From positions 1,977,452 through 2,041,451 of the forward strand of contig JANATF010000009.1 in NCBI GenBank assembly GCA_029449245.1: DNA of 64,000 bases, written 5' to 3'. Both the position numbers and the translations under genes were made by a program. This document shows, one piece after another, positions 49,301 through 57,741 of the stretch; position 1 is the stretch's first letter; the number at the start of each line of letters is the position of its first letter. The notes beneath the pieces were generated by a model. It was given only the letters and a program-made list of their open reading frames with translations. It made no database searches and was not told the origin of the DNA. Origin of the DNA: Mortierella alpina (lineage: Eukaryota; Mortierellomycota; Mortierellomycetes; Mortierellales; Mortierellaceae).

Positions 49301-49726
49301 AAATCTTATCCATTATTGACCATCCAGGGCGACATTCCACCGTCTACAGCAAAGGCGACCAGCACATTTCAAGCCCCCAGTCAATCGACTTTTCATGAAG
49401 ATGCCTTAGTGTTGCCTGGCGCTCCTGATAGCGGTGTTCAGCGTGTAGAGATTCAACCGCCTCGCAGTACTGGCGGTATAGCTCTTACCACTGAAAGGCA
49501 GTTCCAGGAAGGGACAATGGATGAGTACCTCCCTCCGGCCCCGCGCTCCAAGAAGGACATGAAACGAATTACCAAGGCGCTCAAGAGAGAGAAACAGTCA
49601 GGGAGGACCGTGGAAAGCGAGAGCAGCGCGCTCTATGATCCATACCAGCATCGATATGCCAACAATGAGAGCGACAAGCACGACACTCTCTCGATCCGAA
49701 GCCTGGACTCTGACACTTCACTTTAA
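43362..49726 (+). CDS. ATG4: Cysteine protease ATG4, giant form
   Basis: Peptidase C54 enzyme that processes and delipidates Atg8 in autophagy. Seven exons: 43362-44698, 44848-44966, 45093-48233, 48310-48490, 48592-48902, 48987-49066 and 49172-49726, giving 1,907 residues against about 400-500 usually. The peptidase fold starts near 446 (MGYWLYNSRVVQYI, IWILGVCYSF). About 985 inserted residues follow, Ser/Pro-rich with a Lys/Glu/Ala helix at ~585-650. The fold then resumes with LLRFMLDFQSRLWFTYRKDM and the catalytic Cys 1512 in SDAGWGCMMRTGQ. Next come DWRIRPSS, YYSIHNIAKSG, VMVPMDNTVYV, and Asp 1704/His 1706 in YFDPHF, then SYHCGVVRTMDILEMDPS. All catalytic residues are present. An N-terminal ~445-residue extension contains an unrecognised folded-looking segment at ~150-275. 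A ~130-residue hydrophilic tail closes the protein. Confidence 0.9.
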
Positions 49727-50176
49727 GCACACTGCGCGATATACCCATGTTATAAAATTGCTCTCACCATGTTTCCGATCCGATCCTCACCAGCTCCGGT
49801 ACTTGACCCAAGATGACATTTGACGCGTTCGTGTGCTCCTCTCACGTTTGGCAGCGACTTTGATTCGCTAGTAGCTGGTGTGATCATAGAGAGACACGGC
49901 AAACGAGAAATCCCATTGAGGTGTGTGTGGCCGTGCGCGTGAAACAGCGGCCACCAGTCGTTGCAGCATGACCACACGAACAGCTAAAAAAAATTGCTAC
50001 TGGCTGTCTCATCCTCCAGACCCTGTATGTTGCTCTTTTGCTGGTCACTCGCTCTGCCATAAAAAGTCCTTGGTCTCTGCCACGCCGCCCGTCTCTTCAT
50101 CGTTTTACCGTTTTCCTTGCAACAGCATCCATACAACCCACACAGCTGCCCAGTACCATCGTATCTTCTTGCTAAC
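49727..50176. other. Intergenic after ATG4
   Basis: 3' flank of ATG4 and 5' flank of the small ORF at 50177. Nothing recognised. Confidence 0.5.
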
Positions 50177-50437
50177 ATGAACAAAAACTCGAACAACCGC
50201 GAGGGCCAGCCCGATCTCCACCAGCGCTCGTCACAGCAGCAGCCCAGTGCCCAGGCCACGGCCCGCACGGGTCAGCAGGACATGGACGACCGTGCAGAGA
50301 CACCGTCGGGCCAGAGCAAGATTGAGGCGCCCATGAGTGGAAAGAAGATGTGCGGCCATGCCTACGACTGCGACTGCTCCACAGAGACCGCCATCCATGC
50401 CTCGGAGGAGCACGCGCCCAAGACCAACCGCCGCTAA
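50177..50437 (+). CDS. Small hypothetical protein, 86 aa
   Basis: Single-exon ORF with ATG at 50177, preceded by a pyrimidine-rich leader and followed by AATAAA 89 bp after the stop. It is hydrophilic with Gln/Ser/Arg in the first half, then MSGKKMCGHAYDCDCSTE, where three Cys and one His sit within ten residues (C-x-H-x3-C-x-C) and might bind a metal. No family recognised. The context of leader, codon composition and polyadenylation signal makes it likely to be a real gene. Confidence 0.5.
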   Translation: MNKNSNNREGQPDLHQRSSQQQPSAQATARTGQQDMDDRAETPSGQSKIEAPMSGKKMCGHAYDCDCSTETAIHASEEHAPKTNRR

Positions 50438-50525
50438 AGGTCCTTTACCTTGCCTTGCCTTTCCATCTCTTTGTGCTTCCAGATGGAATGTAAATAGCTC
50501 TATCTGTCTCTGAGTTTCGTAAGAA

Positions 50526-50531
50526 AATAAA
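50526..50531 (+). terminator. AATAAA polyadenylation signal
   Basis: AATAAA 89 bp after the stop codon of the 86-aa ORF. Confidence 0.45.
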
Positions 50532-50660
50532 AAAAGTGTTTACCATGAGTGTCCTCCTTCGCGCGCTGTTGCCTCACTCGGAGTTTTCTTTATATCATTC
50601 TTGGCACATCTCTACCATCGAAGGTAGCCGTTCTGGCAACACCCCTGGCGAGGACAACGT

Positions 50661-51075
50661 TTGGCGGTTAGGGCGAGAGAGAGCTTGCGATCAACGGACC
50701 ATGTTGAGGAGACTATCTGGAATCATGAGCAGTGGGCCATCAAGAGTGTGATTTTTGCAGGAGACACCACGATGGCCTTCTTGAACGACAACACCCTTCA
50801 AGACAAACCGTCTTGGGATGCCGTTTTCGGTCATCGTTTCTAGCGCCCTATTCTGTTAAGCGGAACAACCAGCTTCAAAAGCTCTTCCAGAGGATGAGGA
50901 TGCCGCCAAGGAGATCGCCTGTGCCAATATATAGCCGAACACCAAGATAGTCAATTGCATCTGGCATATTGCAAGTGGTCTCTGGGGATCGGGCAACGAA
51001 GTTTTGGCGCGCGGTTACGAAGAATATCCGCGGCTTGACTTCACGCTTGGACCTATGTATTTTTCAAGCATCTAG
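50661..51075 (+). pseudogene. Decayed coding remnant, unidentified
   Basis: Two plus-strand frames look coding but are broken. The first contains HVEETIWNHEQWAIKSVIFA and ends at a stop near 50841. After a frame change a second frame reads ALPEDEDAAKEIACANI, an in-frame TAG, then NTKIVNCIWHIASGLWGSGN and EEYPRLDFTLGPMYF. The TAG could belong to an acceptor, so an unrecognised spliced gene is possible, but no complete model works. Family unknown. Confidence 0.3.
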
Positions 51076-51412
51076 TAGTGACTTCGCAAGGCTCAACTCA
51101 GGGATGCCAACGAAATGAACCAGACTGAACACATTACCTTGAAATATTGTATGGTGACAGTAGTGTAGTTTACCTTCAAGGCTCACCTGGCAATCTTCGC
51201 ACCGTGAGTTGGTCAAGACGTTTCCAGATGTGCGACATGTGCCATTTAAGATCTTTCAAGTATTAATACTATAGGCACATAGAGTGGCCCACTGCCTTGC
51301 GATCACCTTGCCACCCATAGCACTCCAGGAAGGAACTGACCCATGAACACTAGCACGTTCCTTGTGAATCGGTATCATAAAATTGCTTAATATCCACAAA
51401 GAAAACTAGAGC

Positions 51413-51685
51413 GGCAGGGGCATATGGGAGGTGCACGGGGGCTGTGAGGCCGGATTGAAGGGGTCACAAATGCGAGCGAAATGCCGAGAGATGATGTACA
51501 GAGGAGAAGGAGCGAGGAGTCAAGAGGTAACGCCGAGCGGGTCTCGGCGAAGATCAGGAGGTAAGAGGTGTAAACACAATAAGATGGCAGGGGCATGTGA
51601 GATTTGGACGCTGCAGGAAGGAGCAGTGAGGCCGCATTGTAAGAGTTACGAGTGCGAGCGAAATGCCGAGATGATGTAGAGGGGA
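51413..51685. repeat. Direct duplication, ~175-bp spacing
   Basis: Two diverged copies share ggcaggggcat at their left ends (51414 and 51587), a gtgaggccg block, and gcgagcgaaatgccgag followed by atgatgta at their right ends (51473 and 51654). Between them the sequence differs by small insertions and substitutions. This indicates an old local duplication. Confidence 0.75.
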
Positions 51686-52139
51686 GGGCACCGAGTGATT
51701 AGACATGGCTGAGGCATGCAGAGGAGGGGAGCACAGCTGTGGTTGCAGTACCTCCTAGCTCCCCTCGATCACGTCTATTTTTGAGGTACATCCAGGAGAC
51801 GTCAATCAAGGTCTGCACCGCAGGCGAAGCAACGAACGCAGATTATCATAAGGGCGAGGGGGCGTGATGGACCACGGTACACAGGGAAGCGAGTATAGTC
51901 TGGGCAGCAAGTGTCGCGTTGGATCGGACGTAGTGATAGGTATCGAGATGCTGCAGAACAGGAGTGCCTTGCATCTTAAGGATGCGACAGCGACCTGTTG
52001 CAGTTTGCGCTACATATAAAAAGAAGTACATTGGCCACAAACTCTTGTACTGCACTTCCTCGACCTTCCTCTCCATACACCCATACACCCATACACCCAT
52101 ACAACCATACCGGAAGCCTCAAGACCCAACAATCCTGAG
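51686..52139. other. Intergenic with short tandem repeat
   Basis: Upstream of the 52140 gene. It contains a 10-bp tandem repeat (catacaccca, about 3.5 copies) at 52076-52112 directly in the presumed leader. Nothing else recognised. Confidence 0.5.
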
Positions 52140-53774
52140 ATGCAGTTCCGTCGAAAGTCTGACTCGTTCACATATACTATAATATGGTGGTTCAGTTGGA
52201 CTATAGTCAGTAAGGCACCGTGCGGAATAGCATGTCGGCGGTCTTTGTTTGTAATTTCTCGCACTTCTTGGACTCATCTCTGGCATCTGCTTTTACACTC
52301 CATGGCCCCATAGATATCGGGCTAATCTATTATGGCATCACAAAGATAGTCGATGTTAGCAACAAAGAATACTTCCTTCAAACCTCTTCCACATTCACCA
52401 CATCTACGAAGCAGGCGGCCTCAAGTTTTCCTGATATGATAGTATGTACCAGAGGCGAAATCGATGACGCGAGCGACATAACGGTTCAGCACATTCTGGA
52501 TAGCCCAACACAAGCGTATGAAAGCCCCTGCGGCGGTTATTTCAATATGTATCTCGTATCCGCAAAAGCATATCCCGGCTCGACAACGGACAACAACGAG
52601 GTTACCTTTACCATCAAACCGAACGCAACTGATAGAGTAAGTCGTATGTGGACGCCTTACAGTCCATCCATCCTACAGCCCTTACAGTCCATCCGTCCTA
52701 CAACTTACGTCTACTCACAAAGCGTTACTCCATCTAGTATAACTTTCCACACTCCGTATTCGTTATTCATAAGAGTGAGTTGCCAAGTGCTTGTCACTCT
52801 TCGCATTGACTCCCAGACTTTGGAAAATGATACTAATTCTTCTGCGGTACATGTAATAGACCACACTTTGTTTACGGATACTGGACTCTACGGTTCTGAC
52901 AGTGTTTACCCAGATGGGTTTTATGAAAGCGCGCATGACATTGAGCAGAACTATACTCTTATTATCAAAGCCGTACCCAGAGAGACCATAGTTATTGAGA
53001 GCGGTATCCTGGGCCTTTTTGGAAGTACTAAGGCCAAACCTCAGTACGGAGTGTCAACCACTTGGGACACATACTTTGATCAGAACTTATATAACAGGTC
53101 CAAAGTCGTACTGGAGTCACCAACACGTTCCACTACAGGGAAGCAGATCTTGTAAGTCATACTCATGCACTCAACCTAACAACGCTGTTAAATACCTTCA
53201 TTGTACAATCCCTCAAACTCACACGATCACAATTACTACATCAGGCTCACATCGATCCCCAGCGCGTTTTCTGCATGGGGAGGCGCCTTCTCTACTTCCT
53301 GGGGCCTATTCTATTTTCTGTTTGGCTCAGGGTAAGTATATCGATTTTGTAAAGCGAGGCAACTATATTTCCTTTCAAACAATCTGATCATTCCGTTCTG
53401 GCTTTTTTGGCTTCGTTAGACGTTTGGATCCATTCGGGATATTCACAACACTCTTCCTCCGCCGAAAAGCTAAGAAATATCTCATCGATGGGCGTCACGA
53501 AAACAATGAGGACAAAGGGGACAATGACGACGGAGAGAAGCAAAAGTACAATGGGTACGGCGACATGGCATCGCATCCAACGCCGTACGAGCCACCGGCT
53601 TTCACGGAAGACCCAGTTGTCCTAAAGCAGGGCCAGCACATCCGCTCGATCGAAGTGGATCTACTTAACCTAAAAAGGCTATTGAAGGACTATTATCTGG
53701 ACATGGACTTGATTAGTAGGTCCTGCGAGGGTTGTCTTCAGTCTCGCCAATCGGAGCCGAAGGAGGATCCTTGA
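52140..53774 (+). CDS. Unidentified bitopic membrane protein
   Basis: Five exons: 52140-52209, 52314-52636, 52679-53151, 53245-53331 and 53420-53774, giving 435 residues. An N-terminal anchor forms across the first splice (YTIIWWFSWTIVNIGLIYYG). The next ~290 residues are an extracellular-type domain rich in Ser/Thr/Asn with FLQTSSTFTTSTK, YESPCGGYFNMYLVS and IEQNYTLIIKAVPRETIVIE. A second hydrophobic stretch (AFSAWGGAFSTSWGLFYFLF) is followed by RLDPFGIFTTLFLRRKAKKY and an acidic, charged cytosolic tail ending in a Cys-containing segment. No named family recognised; probably lineage-specific. The intron 2 acceptor is ambiguous between 52678 and 52687 because ccttacagtccatcc is duplicated; both keep frame. 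Function unknown; a surface or cell-wall sensor is possible but only inference. Confidence 0.7.
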
Positions 53775-54295
53775 AAGATATGCACAGTCGACAAGACCCC
53801 TTTTGCTAGTTCTGTCCTATAAAGCCAGACGAGACACCTGCTTCAAGGCTTCAGAAAAACCATAGCTGAAGGAGTAACGAGCTGCACGATTGCAGCCCAA
53901 AAAAAAAATAAAAAAAATAAACATACGTGAAGTTAGCCAATAGCTGTCTCTCCCTTCTGCCATGGACCTTGCATCAGACAGTTCGTGGACCAGCAGGTTC
54001 TACGTTACATGAAAGTCAGGGCAGAGAGTCAGTCTTGCGGGAGTCGTACGCGAGAGCCGCGATATCTTTTGCCGGGCGCACACTGAGGAGAACTGGAACG
54101 AACATGTTTCCTTTCCTTATCCAACTTTCGATGAAACAAGGTCGTCGACATATATGTTGGTCCTGATAGCTAATCGAAGGGATGGCAAGGCAAAACGAGA
54201 TGAGATCAAACTCTGGGTCTTGAGGAATGCACCAACAATTGCACAAACCGTCGCCTACGATCACTTTACACGTAGAATCCATAAAAAACTCTGTG
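53775..54295. other. Intergenic, nothing recognised
   Basis: Converging 3' flanks of the membrane-protein gene and the coiled-coil gene, with an A-rich run near 53900-53920. A minus-strand open frame at 54016-54333 has no supporting features. Confidence 0.4.
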
Positions 54296-55843
54296 TTATG
54301 TACTACGTCTCTCTGTGAATGCAGCACGTTCACGGATCAAAGCCTCCATTTCCTTCATGAGCTTTTCTTGCTCTTTCTTCAGCAGCCCCTTCTCCTCCGA
54401 AATATCTGCCCGGGCACGCTGTCTTTCTTCTGCGATTTCATTCCGGAGGCGTTGTCGTTCTTCAGAGATTTCAGTCCGGAGGCGTTGTCTTTGTTCTGAA
54501 ATCTCATTCCGCGCACGTTCTCGATCCACAGTGATCTCAGCATCAACGCGACGACGCTTCCTTTCCAGCTCCTCGTCCAGACTTACTCTTGCATCCCTGT
54601 CCCGTTTCGCCAACATGTTGCTGAACTCGGCTTCTCTCCTGACCATAATGTCAAAGTATGCCTGGGTTTGCTCTCCCAAGAGTTTCTTCAATCGATCTAT
54701 TGATTCGCTGAAGTCAAGCAGGCGACTTTGAGGCCTAGCCACAGATTCTGAGGAAATAAAGTAAGTATGGAAAATACATGCTGTCATATTTTCATCAACA
54801 TCTGCAATTTGGTTACCAGTAACATCAGAATTGTCGAGTTCCTCTACATCAGACAGATCTAGGGCAGCAGAGCGGGCAGGTGGAGCCTCTAATGAGCGAC
54901 ACTCAGGAGGGTTAAGAGAAAGACTGGAGTTGAAGACCGCATGCAAGCGCTCAAAAGGCGGACACCGTTCCTTTTGACGGTGAAGAACGTTTCCTCCGAC
55001 CCCTGTTGAGTTCAAAGCAAGAGCCTCGCGATACTTTCTCTTGATGTAGCCAATTTTCGACTTGACTTGCTTAGCACCAAGGTCCACGTTCAACTCTGCT
55101 TTGATCCAATTGACGATCTCCTGATGAATATCCTGTACTCGAGATCCTGCTATAGGGCGCGGGTTATTCAGGCGACGGTAGTTTTCAGGATTGCTGATCC
55201 AATCCACGACAGCATCCGTTCCTTCAGAGTTCCAAAAACTCCCTTGCCTCTCGATCTGGTCTACTTCCGCGTCATCGAGCTCGTCGTCAACATTCCCCAC
55301 TTCATCGGCAGCAAGCTGATCTTGAGGAATGACTGAAGTAGCAGGTGTACGTGCTGATCGAAATTGTGGGCGCACCGAATTGACTGTTTTCTTGCCGCGA
55401 GACTTTGCTGTTGCTCTTGTTGATTTGGAATTCGAGGGAACCGAAGTAGAGGTCGATCCATTTGGAGACGAGCCTACGAGGGACAGCCCAGATACTTGCA
55501 TGTTTGTAGGCGGAAGTTGTGGTTGAATCGAGGGAAGAATGGAGCGTGGAACTTGGGACGACCTTAAAGTGGCTCCTGCCGAAGATGACATGCTCAAAGT
55601 TGCAGTCGTGCTGCTGCGGCTGGCTGTACTGTTGAGTTGAGAGGTATTTGAAGGCTCTGTGTATTGTGGAGAGGAAGAAATGGCAGAAAGGAAGCTTGGT
55701 GAAGGCAATGAAATAGCAGGAAGGTAGGGAGAAAGAAAGGGTGATGGAAGAGTGTTTAGATTCGATCTGAGTGCATAACCATCAAGATTAAGGTCCAAGG
55801 GATAGTGCTGCTGTTGCCGATGAAATGGGAATTGCTGCTGCAA
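54296..55843 (-). CDS. Myb/MADF-like putative DNA-binding coiled-coil protein
   Basis: Long minus-strand frame of more than 515 codons. The N-terminal third is Gln- then Ser/Pro-rich. A helical segment at about residues 200-290 (SFWNSEGTDAVVDWISNPEN, IHQEIVNWIKAELNVDLGAK, QVKSKIGYIKRKYREA) resembles the trihelix/Myb-like regions of fungal or transposon-derived DNA-binding proteins. The C-terminal ~110 residues are a strongly charged coiled coil with an 11-residue repeat. No ATG lies at the front: the frame stays open to about 55996, right after an AG acceptor-like site, so an upstream start exon is probable. The first internal ATG would give about 430 residues. A role in gene control or as a domesticated transposon-encoded protein is inference. 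Confidence 0.65.
   Translation of the reverse strand: MQQQFPFHRQQQHYPLDLNLDGYALRSNLNTLPSPFLSPYLPAISLPSPSFLSAISSSPQYTEPSNTSQLNSTASRSSTTATLSMSSSAGATLRSSQVPRSILPSIQPQLPPTNMQVSGLSLVGSSPNGSTSTSVPSNSKSTRATAKSRGKKTVNSVRPQFRSARTPATSVIPQDQLAADEVGNVDDELDDAEVDQIERQGSFWNSEGTDAVVDWISNPENYRRLNNPRPIAGSRVQDIHQEIVNWIKAELNVDLGAKQVKSKIGYIKRKYREALALNSTGVGGNVLHRQKERCPPFERLHAVFNSSLSLNPPECRSLEAPPARSAALDLSDVEELDNSDVTGNQIADVDENMTACIFHTYFISSESVARPQSRLLDFSESIDRLKKLLGEQTQAYFDIMVRREAEFSNMLAKRDRDARVSLDEELERKRRRVDAEITVDRERARNEISEQRQRLRTEISEERQRLRNEIAEERQRARADISEEKGLLKKEQEKLMKEMEALIRERAAFTERRST
54405..54520. repeat. 33-bp tandem repeat coding 11-residue units
   Basis: About 3.5 copies of a 33-bp unit, read on the minus strand as R-x-E-I-(S/A)-E-x-R-Q-R-L. 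It lies inside the C-terminal coiled coil of the 54296-55843 gene. The copies differ by only a few bases, so the expansion is fairly recent or kept homogeneous. Confidence 0.85.
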
Positions 55844-56218
55844 ATGTTGCGAATGAGGTTGTTGCAGTTGTTGTTCCTGTTGCTGCTGCAGGTTTCGCGG
55901 TCGTTGTTGCTGTGGCTGTGGCTGTTGCTTCTGCTTCTGCTGCTGCTGGCCAACTCTTCTTATCTGCTCAACTTCTTGAGCGACAGCATCGTCTCTCTAC
56001 CCTCGATGTCATCGCTCTTCTAGCAATCCAAATGCTCAACGCGGTTCTGATCCAGAGTATTCTCCGTTTCTTCTCCTTCTCCTTCCCTCTCACTCCATTC
56101 AGCGAGTGAGCTCTTGCGAATCTATTTCCCCGCTTCTCTTTGCAATCGACGATCCTCGCCAGACCGCAAGCAGCCTTGCTCTCTTTTCCCCTCACCACTT
56201 TCTCGCTCTTCGCATTAC

Positions 56219-56525
56219 CTTCGTCATAAGGAATGCCAGAGTCCCGAAAGTACTGCTCGATTCTGCGACAAGAAATAGGGAGAACACATGAGTAGAACGA
56301 ACAGGCGAGAGACGCTGTCCCCATGAGACTTGCACCACAAACGATGGTGGTACCTTGCTTTCATGAGATTTGGAATCCCAGAGGACTTTGGATACAGGCA
56401 GTTGTCAATGTCAAAGAAAAAAACGATGCGCGTGTTATCAAACACAGGTTGACTATGCTGGTTTGTCTGTTGGTCATCGGAGGCTGTGGAGTAGTGTTGT
56501 TGAGCGCTGATGTCGGCATGAGCGT
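56219..56525 (-). pseudogene. 5' fragment of HAD pyrimidine 5'-nucleotidase gene
   Basis: Two exons of a gene of the SDT1/PHM8 type are readable on the minus strand. The first (ending 56354) carries RIVFFFDIDNCLYPKSSGIP, which contains the HAD motif I D-x-D. The second (56219-56262) continues in frame RIEQYFRDSGIPYDE and ends at a GTAATG donor. The expected next block (family YYKEYG...RGL region and HAD motifs II-IV) is not found in the following kilobase, where the coiled-coil gene begins. The front frame stays open to a TAG near 56525 without an ATG. I read this as a truncated copy; an unusual distal exon cannot be excluded. Confidence 0.6.
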
Positions 56526-56671
56526 GACAGGAGTGCTACGGCTGGCCGGACTTTAAATAGCGACGTGGGCATGCGCAAGGGCCACACACGCTCAAGAGAT
56601 TGATAAGCTGCAGCCAACATGTTGCAAAGACAGAGAAGGCCCTTTGCGCCGACAAGGAATTAATATGTAGA

Positions 56672-56977
56672 ATGTGCAAGAGAGAACGGAAGAAGGTCGT
56701 CAAGGAGACCCCTCCACCGCCTGCCACCTTGCTGAAGTATCGGGCCGTGCTGCAAAGCCACTGCAAGCCCAATGATATGGTGCTCCGTGAACACATAGCA
56801 AGGGATCACGCCTGCGTGTTTGCAAGCGGAAGCTGCACAAATAGCCGAGCAGAGGGGCATACACCCCACACTCGCCCATTTCGACGTTTCGATTCTGCGC
56901 TGGTGGTGTACTCCATAGATATATCTTCACTGGACTTTTTCTTCTGCAAGGATAAGTCTGCGCACATTGATCTGTAG
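56672..56977 (+). CDS. Hypothetical protein or fragment with CxxC
   Basis: Open frame of 101 codons from ATG 56672, extending further upstream without ATG. It contains CRMCKRERKKVVKE, then LLKYRAVLQSHCKPNDMVLR and EHIARDHACVFASGSC. The Cys/His spacing hints at a zinc-binding segment, but no family is recognised. The C-terminal part looks less protein-like. It could be an exon or a gene remnant. Confidence 0.3.
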   Translation: MCKRERKKVVKETPPPPATLLKYRAVLQSHCKPNDMVLREHIARDHACVFASGSCTNSRAEGHTPHTRPFRRFDSALVVYSIDISSLDFFFCKDKSAHIDL

Positions 56978-57123
56978 GGTGTCTCCTCGAAACGATTTCT
57001 TCATCGGATCCAGAGGCACTTTTTGCAAAGAGGCTCTCCAGAATGATCGCTTTCAACTCCAACAGCCCTTTCTCTGCGCATTTCTCGTCCCTCTTGACCT
57101 GCTTATAATTCGGCCGTGGTTGT

Positions 57124-57249
57124 GCGCCAGAAACCTGTTGACGAGCATCAGCGAAGGTCCTACTTCACCTTGAGGCGTGGTGGGTCGCGCCAGAAAATCA
57201 ATTGCCAAGCATCAGAAGAGGCCCTACTTGAATTTGACGCGTAGTTCGC
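57124..57249. repeat. Diverged ~63-bp tandem duplication
   Basis: Two adjacent units both start with cgccagaaa, continue with agcatcag and cctacttga/ca, and end gcg(t)agt/gtgg...tcg (57124-57187 and 57188-57249). Similarity is clear but diverged. Confidence 0.6.
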
Positions 57250-57525
57250 TCTTTCTCCCATTCACATTGAACAATCGGTCTCAAGCGCGAGACATCATCT
57301 CAGGCTCCCTCACGTTCGCACACACATCAGCATGATTTTTCATGCTCGAAAAGCTACAAGGCGCGACATTAGTTCCTTTTGAAAGACCGGCCAAGAGGCC
57401 GTGCTGGCGCCACACGATCAGGCTTGTCGCCATCCATTGACTGTCCCCGCTACCTATTTTTTAGGCGGATAGCGATAAGCAATATGTACCACTGCTGATT
57501 CGAAGAGCAACCTCGGTGCAAGCGA

Positions 57526-57741
57526 ACAACAGCTACGGCCCTGAACTAGCGAGCACTTGAATTTGTTGCTCGCTCACTACAGCAATTGCACTTTTACTAT
57601 CTTCCACCTTCTTTGTTGGCCCCGGAAGGCCGCGCGTGTTGCTGCAGTGCTATGATCTTAGCGAGCGAGCACCCGTAAAGATTTGCTCGCTGGTGAGCGA
57701 GCAAGTAAGATATTTTGCTCGTTCAGGGCCGTAACAACAGC
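57526..57741. mobile_element. 200-bp MITE with TIRs and 8-bp target duplication
   Basis: The element spans 57534-57733. Its ends are perfect inverted repeats of 13 bp (tacggccctgaac at left, gttcagggccgta at right), and the similarity continues imperfectly inward through gctcgctcac/gtgagcgagc. On both sides sits the identical 8-mer acaacagc (57526-57533 and 57734-57741), a target-site duplication. Length, absence of coding capacity and an 8-bp duplication fit a non-autonomous DNA transposon of hAT type. Superfamily assignment rests only on the duplication length. Confidence 0.85.
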
